From: Ideonella sp.
Lineage (GTDB): Bacteria > Pseudomonadota > Gammaproteobacteria > Burkholderiales > Burkholderiaceae_C
Direction: 5' to 3'
Length of the DNA stretch: 64,000 nt
Assembly (NCBI RefSeq): GCF_016702655.1
Contig: NZ_JADJDO010000003.1
Span: 1-64,000, forward strand
The notes beneath the pieces were generated by a model. It ran no database searches, was not told where the DNA came from, and saw only the letters and a program-made list of their open reading frames with translations. Shown here piece after piece: positions 43,157-50,873 of this stretch (within the stretch, counting starts at the first letter, position 1; each line of letters opens with the position of its first letter). Position numbers and translations under genes: made by a program.

Positions 43157-44842
43157 TCAGGCTCCCAGCGCCTTGGGCACCACGCCTGCGGGGCGCGGCG
43201 GCGAATACTTGGCCAGGAGGGTATCGGCACGGCCGAAGTCCTGCAGAGCACCCTCGATCAGGACACCGAGCTTGTCGACCCTGTGCAGGGTAGACGGCCG
43301 ATGGCCGATCAGGATCACCGTGCAGCCGCGGGCCTTGAGGCCGGCCACCGCTGCGGCCAGCGCGGCCTCGCCATCCCGGTCCAGGCTGGCATTGGGCTCG
43401 TCGAGCACGACCAGCTTGGGCTCGCCGTAAAGCGCCCGCGCCAGGCCGATGAGCTGGCGTTGGCCGCCAGAGAGCGAGGACCCGCCTTCACCTAACTGGG
43501 TTTCATAGCCCTGGGGCAGGCGCAGGATGAGTTCGTGCGCCCCGGCCTGTTGCGCCGCCTGCACGACCGCGGCCGAGTCCACCGCGCCCATGCGGCCGAT
43601 GTTCTCGGCCACGGTGCCGGCAAACAGCTCGATGTCCTGCGGCAGGTAGCCGACGTGCGCACCGAGCACACGCCGATCCCACTGCGACACGTCGCTGCCG
43701 TCGAGCCGGACCGCCCCCGACATCGGTGACCAGATGCCCAGGATCAACCGGGCCAGCGTCGTCTTGCCGGATGCGCTGGGGCCGATCAGCCCGAGCGTCT
43801 CGCCCGCTTGCAGCGAAAACGTCACGCCCCGGATGATGGGGGGGCGCTGCGCGATCTCGCCGAAGACCACGCGTTCCAGATCGAGGCATCCTTCGGGCGC
43901 GGGCAGTTCGACCCGGGTGGCCGCGCTCGTGTCGACCACTTCGCCGAGACGGCGCCATGCGTTGCGTGCCTCGACCAGCGACTTCCAGCCCGTGATCAAC
44001 ATCTCGAGCGGCTGCAACGCGCGCGGCAGCAGGATCGTGGCGGCAATCATGACCCCCGGCGACAAGTGCTCCTCGAGCACGAGCCAGGCGCCGAGGGCCA
44101 GCATGGCCACCTGCATGCCGGAGCGAAAGGCGCGCACGAAGGCGCCCAGGCGCGTGGCCACGCGGGCCAAGCGGGTCTGCGCATCGATGAAATCCTGGTT
44201 GAGCTGTTGCCAGCGTCCGACCACCGCGCCGGCCATGCCCATGCCCGTGACGACTTCGGCATTGCGGGTTGCCGAATCGATGAAGCGGGCGGCTGCCCGC
44301 GACCTGCGCAGCGACTCTTCGGTCGGCGCCGCTGTCAGGCGCTCGTTGAGTACGACGAGCGCGAACAGCATCACGGCAGCGCCGGCCGCGGCCAGGCCCA
44401 GCACCGGGTGGAAGAGGAAGATCACCAGCAGGTAGATCGGGACCCAGGGCGCATCGAACAGGGCGTTGATCCCGCTGCTGCTCAGGAAGGCTCTCAGCAG
44501 CCCGGCATCGCGCGCGATGTTGACGTTGCGGGCACCGCCGAAGCGCGACGCATCTTGAATCAGGAGTTCGAAGGTCTTGGGGCCGAGGCGGCGATCGAGC
44601 GCCCTGCTCGCCGCGGACAGGCCGAGCGCGCGCGCGGTGTCCATGACGTACATGAGTGCCAGGCTGATCACGGCGATCAGCGTCAGCATGACGAGGGTCT
44701 CGACGCTGCGGCTGGAGAACACGCGGTCATAGACCTGAAGCATGTACAGCGACGGGACCAGCATCGTCAGGTTGAGCACCAGGCTGGCGATGCCGACGAG
44801 CAGCGAGAGCGGCCTCAGCGCAGGGGAGAACAACCAACTCAT
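43157..44842 (-). CDS. Type I secretion ABC transporter (PrtD/LapB-like permease-ATPase)
   Basis: 561 residues from the ATG at 44842 (MSWLFSPALRPLSLLVGIAS; GGAG eight bases upstream). An in-frame GTG at 44956 would add 38 polar residues and has no clear ribosome site. The membrane domain (about 10-290) contains VPSLYMLQVYDRVFSSRSVE, as in PrtD. The ATPase domain has Walker A GPSASGKTT (354-362), Q-loop LPQDIELFAGTVAENI, signature SLSGGQRQ (456-463) and Walker B LVVLDEPNASLD. No C39 peptidase domain at the N terminus, which is the PrtD/serralysin exporter type and fits the RTX protease. First gene of the operon. Confidence 0.9.
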   Translation of the reverse strand: MSWLFSPALRPLSLLVGIASLVLNLTMLVPSLYMLQVYDRVFSSRSVETLVMLTLIAVISLALMYVMDTARALGLSAASRALDRRLGPKTFELLIQDASRFGGARNVNIARDAGLLRAFLSSSGINALFDAPWVPIYLLVIFLFHPVLGLAAAGAAVMLFALVVLNERLTAAPTEESLRRSRAAARFIDSATRNAEVVTGMGMAGAVVGRWQQLNQDFIDAQTRLARVATRLGAFVRAFRSGMQVAMLALGAWLVLEEHLSPGVMIAATILLPRALQPLEMLITGWKSLVEARNAWRRLGEVVDTSAATRVELPAPEGCLDLERVVFGEIAQRPPIIRGVTFSLQAGETLGLIGPSASGKTTLARLILGIWSPMSGAVRLDGSDVSQWDRRVLGAHVGYLPQDIELFAGTVAENIGRMGAVDSAAVVQAAQQAGAHELILRLPQGYETQLGEGGSSLSGGQRQLIGLARALYGEPKLVVLDEPNASLDRDGEAALAAAVAGLKARGCTVILIGHRPSTLHRVDKLGVLIEGALQDFGRADTLLAKYSPPRPAGVVPKALGA

Positions 44843-45261
44843 TCCAGAGTCTCCGTCAGGCTCTGTCACGCGCGCTGCGCGCATGGCAAGCTCGGCGCGC
44901 ATCATCGCCGATTTCGTCGGCGTGTCTGCCTGCTCGGGCGGCAGTGCAGCGGGCACGCCGCATCGGGCCGGGCCGCGGCGTGACGAATGCCACTTGAAGA
45001 TCGAAGAATTCAGGGCGGTCGATTGAGCGGCCCGGCATGGCGCGGTCTCGACGCGGGAACCCCGGTACGGCAGGTGTCACGCTGGCGGGACATCAAGGAA
45101 AACAACGGACGAGCGACCAGGATCGCCGCGTGGGCGGCTTCGATGCGCGACAGGAGGCAAGTGTCGGGCAGTATGGTTTAGACGCAGTCTAGCTGAGAGC
45201 TTGGACAAGCTAATTTATAATCAACAACTTAAGTAGTTCTTTACATCTCCGGACCATAGGC
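44843..45261. other. Divergent intergenic region of 419 bases
   Basis: It separates the type I secretion operon (minus) from the small-protein/HU-like genes (plus). The first part may be a longer N terminus of the ABC protein. The last 90 bases are AT-rich in contrast to the surroundings and carry two palindromes and the plus promoter. No gene is seen. Confidence 0.5.
45179..45211. promoter_or_regulatory. Two adjacent palindromes, candidate operator
   Basis: TAGAC-GCA-GTCTA (45179-45191) and AGCTTG-GA-CAAGCT (45198-45211) lie side by side in the AT-rich end of the divergent region. Their position between two transcription units suggests binding sites for a regulator. Which protein binds is unknown. 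Confidence 0.35.
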
Positions 45262-45290
45262 TTGACAGATCAAAATGATGGCAGTATATT
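45262..45290 (+). promoter_or_regulatory. Sigma-70-type promoter
   Basis: TTGACA (45262-45267), a 17-base spacer, and TATATT (45285-45290). This is a near-perfect consensus promoter, the best in the window. Transcription would start near 45297, about 20 bases before the ATG at 45316, so it should drive the small unknown gene and the HU-like gene. Confidence 0.7.
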
Positions 45291-45315
45291 GCCAGTATTC
45301 CAGAGACGCCAAGGC

Positions 45316-45684
45316 ATGCACTTCCGCTTCCGCAACAACCTCGTCCAGGTCATCCGAACGACCTACGACCCGGCCAGCAAGAAGCCGCGCACCGAGATCG
45401 TCGGCCGACTGCGGCGTGGCGATACGGCGCCGGACGCAGAGTTGCTGGCCGCATGCACTCCGGAAGAAGTCGAAGAAGTGCGGCGCTGGATCGCAGGCAG
45501 CATGAAGGCGCATTCGGTCGCGGCGGAGCACGCAGCGCGCTCCCTCGTCGAACAGATGGCCAGGGCCAACGAGTGGTTTGCTTCGACGCCGGACAAGGCG
45601 TCCGCGCGCGTGCTGGCCGGCGAAGTGCAGCAGCAGTGGGTGAAGCTGCGCAACCAGTTGCACCGCGAAGGCCTGCTCGATTGA
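45316..45684 (+). CDS. Small conserved-looking protein of unknown function
   Basis: 122 residues from the ATG at 45316: MHFRFRNNLVQVIRTTYDPA, KKPRTEIVGRLRRGDTAPDA, then a mainly helical, charged remainder (EEVEEVRRWIAGSMKAHSVA, VLAGEVQQQWVKLRNQLHRE). No signal peptide, membrane helix or catalytic motif. The N-terminal part, with TTYDPASKKPRTEIVGRLRRG, looks like a small beta domain that could bind nucleic acid or another protein; this is a guess. It sits behind a very strong promoter and 66 bases before an HU-like gene, so it may be an abundant nucleoid- or regulation-related protein. I do not recognise the family. Confidence 0.7.
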   Translation: MHFRFRNNLVQVIRTTYDPASKKPRTEIVGRLRRGDTAPDAELLAACTPEEVEEVRRWIAGSMKAHSVAAEHAARSLVEQMARANEWFASTPDKASARVLAGEVQQQWVKLRNQLHREGLLD

Positions 45685-45750
45685 CACCGTGCGCGGCCGG
45701 GCTTTGAACGCTTCTCTTCCCTCCCAACCAACCCAACCCTGGAGAACTGC

Positions 45751-46056
45751 ATGAACAAGATTCCCGACTTCATCGAACAACTGCGCAAGCAATCCCCCGC
45801 TGCCTTTGCCGGGCTGGACGACAAGGTCGCGACCAAGCTGTTGCGGGCGGCTTTCGCCGCCATCGCGCGTGAAGTCGAAAAGGCCCCGGACGGCCTCGTG
45901 AAGGTGGGCGCACTGGGCGCGTTCCGGGTTCGGACGCTCGAGCCCAAGTCGGGCGACAAGGGCAGCACGCGTCGCGTCGTCTTCCGGCCGGCCGCACCAC
46001 GCGGAGCGAAGCAAGGCAAGGGCAGCAAGGGCGGCAAGGCCGCTGCCAACGACTAA
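45751..46056 (+). CDS. HU/IHF-like DNA-binding protein
   Basis: 101 residues. GGAGA seven bases upstream supports the ATG at 45751. MNKIPDFIEQLRKQSPAAFA, LDDKVATKLLRAAFAAIARE form the helical dimerisation part, and DGLVKVGALGAFRVRTLEPK corresponds to the G-x-G-x-F turn and beta arm of HU/IHF (here V-G-A-L-G-A-F-R-V-R). The tail is rich in Lys and Gly (GAKQGKGSKGGKAAAND), like the basic tails of some beta-proteobacterial histone-like proteins. It should bind DNA with little sequence preference and bend it. It follows the unknown small gene and probably shares its promoter. Whether it regulates the polysaccharide genes is unknown. Confidence 0.75.
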   Translation: MNKIPDFIEQLRKQSPAAFAGLDDKVATKLLRAAFAAIAREVEKAPDGLVKVGALGAFRVRTLEPKSGDKGSTRRVVFRPAAPRGAKQGKGSKGGKAAAND

Positions 46057-46120
46057 GCCCGGCGCGGCAGCACGGTAGTCCGGTCGCGCCGAGCCGGCCT
46101 CGGTGCGCCCCCAGTCACTC

Positions 46121-47785
46121 ATGGCCGTCGGAATCGAACGCGCGCTCCAGCCTGTCGTGGCAGAGCAAGGCGAGCCCGCTGCCAGCGGGCGATCCTTGTC
46201 GTGCAGTTCCTCGTTGAGCGTCCTGCTGCGCAGGGCAATTCGGAGTGCGCTGGTCGCCGGCGCCTGCCTACTGGTCTGGCAGGGAGTGTCGGTCGCGCAC
46301 GCCGGATCCATCGGCGTCAACAAATTCGATCTGGCGCGGCAGTACATCGGCACCGCGAGCGGCGGCGACGGTTCCGATCGGTATCGGGTCGTCACTCGCG
46401 CAATGGCGCGCAAGGCCCTGGCCGACGCGCGCGATGCGGGCGTGGTCTTCGTGCGTGCCTCCGCCACGGGCTTCGGCCCAATCGCCCCAGGCCGCGCGGG
46501 CGATCTCGATCGCTGGGTATCGGACCCGCCCGCCTACTGGCGACAGATCGACGAGATGTTCGACGATCTCGATGCCAACGGCTTGCGACTCGTGCCGACC
46601 TTCATATGGAACCGGACGCAGTTTCCGTCGATGACCGACGAAACGGTCCGCGACCTCGTCGCCGACCCTGACTCGCGTGCCTACAAGCTTGCGCTGCGCT
46701 ACGTCACCGAATTCGTGGCGCGTTACCGCAACCGCGAGACGGTGCTCTTCTATGAGTTGACCAACGAGCTCAACCTGGCGGTAGACCTCGACAACGTCGC
46801 CCGCTGCGCCACGGAGCGAACCGATGGCCAGTCGCGGGCCGAGTTCTGTAGGCCGGTGGGCAATTTCACGACCGAGCAGATGATCGGCTTCACCAAACGG
46901 CTCGCCGCCGCAATCGGGGCGCTGGATCCGGGGCGTTCGGTCTCTTCGGGCTTCTCGGCCCCGCGACCGAACGCCGAGCGCCTGCGCGCGCATCCGGAGT
47001 GGGCCGGGACGCGCCCGCCGGGCGGGCCCGATTCAGTGGACGACTTCGTGAAGAATCTGAGCGACATTCACGAGGGCTTGGCCATCGTGAGCGTGCACCT
47101 CTATCCCGGTATGTTCAATGCCAGATTCGGGAGCCGGAACACGCATGGCACCGAACTGCTGGACATCGCCGCGCGCGCTGCGGCAAGACTGGGCAAGTCC
47201 CTCTTCGTCGGCGAGTTCGGCGAGCAGCACAGGCTCGACGGCCGCGCCGATTCATTTTCGGTCCGGATCCTGGATCGCATCGTCGAACTCGGCGTGCCCT
47301 ACAGCGCAGTCTGGGTCTGGGAGTTCTACCAGCGGGCGCCTTACCGCGCGCGGCCGGACAAGGACAGCGCGTTCAGCCTCGAACCCGGGCTCACCGACGA
47401 ACTGATACGCCGGCTCGGCGCGGCTTCGCGCAAGTTCGGCCGGCCGGAGACCCGGCGTGCACCGGTCGATGACCGACCGCCGCGAGTCGTGCTGACCTGG
47501 CCACTGGCATGCGTCCAGGCCAGGGCGCGACAATCCGCTTTTGCGGTGGCGAGCGATGACTCGGGGCAGATTCGCAGCGTGCGGTTCCTGATCGGCAGCC
47601 GCCTCGTCGCCGAACTGACGCGCCCACCGTACGAGGCGACCATCGTGACCCAACAGTTGCCGCCGGGCGAACATGTGCTGCGTGCACACGCAACCGACGC
47701 GGCCGGAAACAGCGCGAGCTCGGAGACCGTGCTCGTCGTCGGCGCGGGTGCGACGAGCAGATGTCCGCATCCCTACGTGGATTGA
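46121..47785 (+). CDS. Secreted GH5-like glycoside hydrolase with C-terminal Ig-like domain
   Basis: 554 residues from the ATG at 46121. The signal sequence lies unusually far in (ALVAGACLLVWQGVSVAHA, about residues 43-61), so the true start may be a later TTG near 46213. The catalytic (beta/alpha)8 part has FYELTNELNLAVDLD with the acid/base Glu216, VSVHLYPGMFNARFG and SLFVGEFGEQHRLDG with the nucleophile Glu365, as in clan GH-A/GH5. From about 460 an Ig-like domain follows: VRFLIGSRLVAELTRPPYEA and GEHVLRAHATDAAGNSASSE. It would cut beta-linked polysaccharide in the periplasm or outside, perhaps its own capsule. A truncated copy of its end lies at 32806-32994. Confidence 0.75.
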   Translation: MAVGIERALQPVVAEQGEPAASGRSLSCSSSLSVLLRRAIRSALVAGACLLVWQGVSVAHAGSIGVNKFDLARQYIGTASGGDGSDRYRVVTRAMARKALADARDAGVVFVRASATGFGPIAPGRAGDLDRWVSDPPAYWRQIDEMFDDLDANGLRLVPTFIWNRTQFPSMTDETVRDLVADPDSRAYKLALRYVTEFVARYRNRETVLFYELTNELNLAVDLDNVARCATERTDGQSRAEFCRPVGNFTTEQMIGFTKRLAAAIGALDPGRSVSSGFSAPRPNAERLRAHPEWAGTRPPGGPDSVDDFVKNLSDIHEGLAIVSVHLYPGMFNARFGSRNTHGTELLDIAARAAARLGKSLFVGEFGEQHRLDGRADSFSVRILDRIVELGVPYSAVWVWEFYQRAPYRARPDKDSAFSLEPGLTDELIRRLGAASRKFGRPETRRAPVDDRPPRVVLTWPLACVQARARQSAFAVASDDSGQIRSVRFLIGSRLVAELTRPPYEATIVTQQLPPGEHVLRAHATDAAGNSASSETVLVVGAGATSRCPHPYVD

Positions 47786-47791
47786 GCAGTT

Positions 47792-47813
47792 GCCGACGCT
47801 CCTACTCGTCGGC
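47792..47813. terminator. Hairpin between convergent glycosidase and sulfotransferase genes
   Basis: GCCGACG-CTCCTACT-CGTCGGC, a perfect seven-base stem with an eight-base loop, seven bases past the glycosidase stop and overlapping the last codons of the convergent gene. No U-run. Possibly a bidirectional terminator. Confidence 0.35.
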
Positions 47814-49202
47814 CTGACGCAAGGGTTGGGTGGCGACGGCGCGCAAGGTGAGCGACACCAGCAGGATGCCGAGCGTGCGCGCATCGGCCGACAGGCCGAT
47901 CGAGCGCGGCGCGCAGGGCCGATCGATGCGGAACTCCAGCGCGAGCGGGCCGTGCGGTTCGAGCAGATCGGCCGCGATGGTGCAATCCAGGTCCGTCGCG
48001 CGCGCTTCGTCCAGGCTCCAGGACCCTACAGTTCGCCCATTGGCAAGCAGCGTCACGGCGACCTTCTCGTGGCCTGGGCCGACCATGGGCCGAGCCCGTG
48101 CCTGCATGGCCAGGCCGCGCCCGGCACGCAACCCGTGCAGGGGTAGTCGCAGTTCGGCTGCCTCGGCGATCGACCAGGTCCCCGCCTCTTCTGGAGGGGC
48201 CCAGCCCCGGCGCAGGAACAGCGGCGCACTCCCCCCGCGGCGCGCGTCGATCGAGGTCCCGACCCGATAGGGTGCATCGCGAGACACCGAGGCACGCAGT
48301 TCGGCGTCGAGTTCGGCAACACGTGCGCGCAGCAGCAGCAATTCGGCATCGCCGCGTGCGGGTTCGCGTCCGACGGCAGCAGTTGGCTCAGATTGGCGGC
48401 GGGTGCGGCCGGTCGGCAGGGTCGTCGCTTCGGCAGATCGCGCATAGATCGGGCCCGCGCGCCCGCGCAGATCGTCGTACAGGTCGACGGTGGCGAGCCC
48501 CGCGATGGCAAGCAAAGCATCGGTGGATTCGGCCCGCTGGTGCCTGTACTGGGGCTTGATGGCCTGCACCGCGGCCTGCAGCACTGCATCGCTGGCTGTC
48601 AGGCCGGCGAAGTCGACGACGCGCCTCAATTCGCGAGCAGGATCCAGGAACCAGGCGTCATAGTGCGAGATCAGCACGTTCGCAGAGCCCCGCGCGGCCC
48701 TGGCGCAGGCCTCGTTGTAGCGCTGCCAGAGCAGCAGACCGAGGCGAAGCGAGATGCGGTTGCGCCGCTGCAGCGAGCGTGCCACGGCCAGGGGGTGGCG
48801 CAAGCAGACCAGCGTGCGCAATCTGGGCTGGCACGATAGCCAGAAGTCCAGCAGCAGGCTCGCGCGTGGATCCTTCCAACCCCATGGCGAGGCCGCGGGG
48901 GCGCCAGCAGCGAGGCTTGCGAGCAAGGCGTTGGTGCGTTCCCGAAACGGCGCGGCGAGTGCAGCATGCGCTTGCTCCGAGCCCGCCGGCGGCAAATCCC
49001 AAGCTCCGCCCAACCGGTCAAGCAGTTCGTCGTCGAGCGCGACGAACTCGAGATGCTCGAAAAAGCCGTCAAGGTTGTCGTTCTTGGGCGACGCGAGTTG
49101 CTGCCCAGCACCCAGCCACAGTCCGGCGGCCTGCAACAACTGCCCGACCATCGACGTGCCCGAGCGGTGCATGCCCGTGATGCAAACGCCATGGGAACTC
49201 AA
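47802..49202 (-). CDS. Sulfotransferase-like protein 4 with C-terminal beta domain
   Basis: 466 residues. VCITGMHRSGTSMVGQLLQA at residues 6-25 is the PAPS phosphosulfate loop. WGWKDPRASLLLDFWLSCQP and LRTLVCLRHPLAVARSLQRR (R-H-P-x-x-V-A-x-S, 3'-phosphate site) complete a sulfotransferase domain of about 260 residues. After a linker (ARVAELDAELRASVSRDAPY) there is a beta-rich domain (EKVAVTLLANGRTVGSWSLD, HGPLALEFRIDRPCAPRSIG) that may bind glycan; such domains occur in other polysaccharide-cluster proteins. Last gene of the minus-strand capsule block. Sulfation of the polymer is inferred. Confidence 0.75.
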   Translation of the reverse strand: MSSHGVCITGMHRSGTSMVGQLLQAAGLWLGAGQQLASPKNDNLDGFFEHLEFVALDDELLDRLGGAWDLPPAGSEQAHAALAAPFRERTNALLASLAAGAPAASPWGWKDPRASLLLDFWLSCQPRLRTLVCLRHPLAVARSLQRRNRISLRLGLLLWQRYNEACARAARGSANVLISHYDAWFLDPARELRRVVDFAGLTASDAVLQAAVQAIKPQYRHQRAESTDALLAIAGLATVDLYDDLRGRAGPIYARSAEATTLPTGRTRRQSEPTAAVGREPARGDAELLLLRARVAELDAELRASVSRDAPYRVGTSIDARRGGSAPLFLRRGWAPPEEAGTWSIAEAAELRLPLHGLRAGRGLAMQARARPMVGPGHEKVAVTLLANGRTVGSWSLDEARATDLDCTIAADLLEPHGPLALEFRIDRPCAPRSIGLSADARTLGILLVSLTLRAVATQPLRQADE

Positions 49203-49279
49203 GGTCTTCCTCGGTGTTGCGAGCCCGATGATGGCTGTCGGTCAGTTCTAGGAGCGGCTGGGTCCGGGCCACAGGAAGG

Positions 49280-50020
49280 TCAGGCCGCGACCGGCCGAGA
49301 GCGGATCCGCTCGACCAGTTCGCGGTATTGCCCGAACGGTGCATTCAGGCAAATGTTCATCACCGCCTCCTGCGACAAGTCGCGACTGCGCGCCTCTTCA
49401 CGCGCTGCGCCGCGTTCCAGGGTGCGCCGGAATGCGACTTCGACGCGATGCGTCAAGTCCAGTTCGAGGAAGTCGTACAGCGCGCGCAGATTGCCTTGGC
49501 CGAAATAGAAGTCCTCGTAGATCACGGGCAGTACACGCCTATCCTCGGCATACATCGAAACCGCGCTCAACATCCGACGCCAATCCTTGATCGCGGCATT
49601 CGTGCGCCTGTTGTCGGGCCAGTGAACCCCTTCGTCGGCACGGCGCTCATAGGAGGCCGCAATGTCGAATATGTTGCGCACCATGACGATGACCCGCGCC
49701 TCCGGAAAAACTGCCAAGATTTCATCGAGATGGGCGAACAGGCTCGGGATCTTGTCTCCCCGTATTTCGGAGTCCGCATACCGTGCTCGGACCTCGCCGT
49801 AGTATGGATTGAATGCCTCGAGGTCCCTGTAGAAGGTGTCCCTGGGGCGAAGGTCGAAGAAGCGATCCTCCTCGAAAAGGCTTGGCTGCAGACCCTCGGA
49901 TTTCAGCAACTCGGCGTAGCGTTCGAGGCCGAGCGCGATCCTCGGATCCCTGGTCAACTGACGCCACATCGCACTCGTACCTGAACGCGCCGTGCCACAG
50001 ACAAACAGATATCTGCTCAA
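49280..50020 (-). CDS. Sulfotransferase-like protein 5
   Basis: 246 residues from a TTG at 50020, preceded by GGAG at the proper distance. LSRYLFVCGTARSGTSAMWR has the phosphosulfate loop G-T-A-R-S-G-T-S. GDKIPSLFAHLDEILAVFPE and ARVIVMVRNIFDIAASYERR supply the 3'-phosphate-binding V-R-N-x-x-D-x-A-x-S. Other blocks: RRVLPVIYEDFYFGQGNLRA and LYDFLELDLTHRVEVAFRRT. The frame is open to a GTG at 50062, but the extra residues have no support. The length fits small bacterial sulfotransferases. It lies in a row with sulfotransferases 4 and 6. Confidence 0.7.
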   Translation of the reverse strand: MSRYLFVCGTARSGTSAMWRQLTRDPRIALGLERYAELLKSEGLQPSLFEEDRFFDLRPRDTFYRDLEAFNPYYGEVRARYADSEIRGDKIPSLFAHLDEILAVFPEARVIVMVRNIFDIAASYERRADEGVHWPDNRRTNAAIKDWRRMLSAVSMYAEDRRVLPVIYEDFYFGQGNLRALYDFLELDLTHRVEVAFRRTLERGAAREEARSRDLSQEAVMNICLNAPFGQYRELVERIRSRPVAA

Positions 50021-50025
50021 AATGT

Positions 50026-50029
50026 CTCC
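50026..50029 (-). promoter_or_regulatory. Ribosome binding site for the TTG start of sulfotransferase 5
   Basis: GGAG on the minus strand, five bases before the TTG at 50020. It places the start next to the beta-strand leading to the P-loop. Confidence 0.45.
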
Positions 50030-50140
50030 AAGCGACGAGATTGGGCGGCGATCCCGACGCACTTCCTGCCAACGCTGCTAACCGCTCGCGCTCTCGGCAT
50101 AGGCAGCGCGAACGGCCTGCCCATCCCCAGGCGTTGGATT

Positions 50141-50845
50141 TCAGGACTCGCCGTGCCGGGCATAGTTGAATACCTTGAAATCCATCTTGTATTTCTCATG
50201 GACGCGATGTTCGAGATGCGGGATGGCGAGCCAGTCCATGGCGCCATCCTGCAAGCCCGGCTCGCTGTCGGTGCGATTGAGCTGAGGGATCTCGGCAGGG
50301 TTGAAATATTTTCTTGCCGCGGGCAACGCATCGCCAATCGTCCGAAGCGACTCCGCCAGTTGTTCGACCTTTCCGACGAAGTCGACGATGACGGGTGAGT
50401 CCTTTGCGTCCGCACGCAGCCAGAAAATCTGAGGCATCAGGATTCTATCCATGCCGTCGGAGTTGAAGAAATCCGACTCGACGAAATCCACGAAACTGTG
50501 CAGCCGGTCGAGCGGTTCAAGCACGGATAAATTACGCTCCGCTCGTACCTTTTTCATGAAGTTGAACGCGCTATATATCCTGGCATACGGATTGCGAACA
50601 ATGGCAAATGTGAAACTCTGCTTCCACTTGACTTCACCGACGACAGATTTGATCTCACGCGCGGTGGAGTGCTTCGCCAAGCCGAATCTTTGCTTATAAA
50701 AGGGTTGTATAGCCTCGCCCAGCGCTGTACCTCCAACCTCGATGTCGCAATAGCAGCTGGCGCTCCTCAAGACGCTGGTAATGGTGGTTCCAGCAGCCTT
50801 GGGAACGTGAACGAATATGAAGCCGAATGTATTATTGATGATCAA
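50141..50845 (-). CDS. Sulfotransferase-like protein 6 (carbohydrate sulfotransferase type)
   Basis: 234 residues: MIINNTFGFIFVHVPKAAGT contains the H-V-P-K-A-A-G-T-T phosphosulfate loop of the Sulfotransfer_2 (carbohydrate sulfotransferase) group, and FAIVRNPYARIYSAFNFMKK the R-N-P-Y-x-R-x-x-S-x-F 3'-phosphate block. VIVDFVGKVEQLAESLRTIG (the F-x-G-x-x-E block) and IPQLNRTDSEPGLQDGAMDW follow, and HEKYKMDFKVFNY at the end matches the family's Y-x-x-D-x-x-x-F-x-Y end. Its GC content is clearly lower than the neighbours', suggesting recent transfer. Family membership is firm; acceptor unknown. Confidence 0.85.
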   Translation of the reverse strand: MIINNTFGFIFVHVPKAAGTTITSVLRSASCYCDIEVGGTALGEAIQPFYKQRFGLAKHSTAREIKSVVGEVKWKQSFTFAIVRNPYARIYSAFNFMKKVRAERNLSVLEPLDRLHSFVDFVESDFFNSDGMDRILMPQIFWLRADAKDSPVIVDFVGKVEQLAESLRTIGDALPAARKYFNPAEIPQLNRTDSEPGLQDGAMDWLAIPHLEHRVHEKYKMDFKVFNYARHGES

Positions 50846-50873
50846 ATTCTAATTCCCAGAGCGATGATGTATT

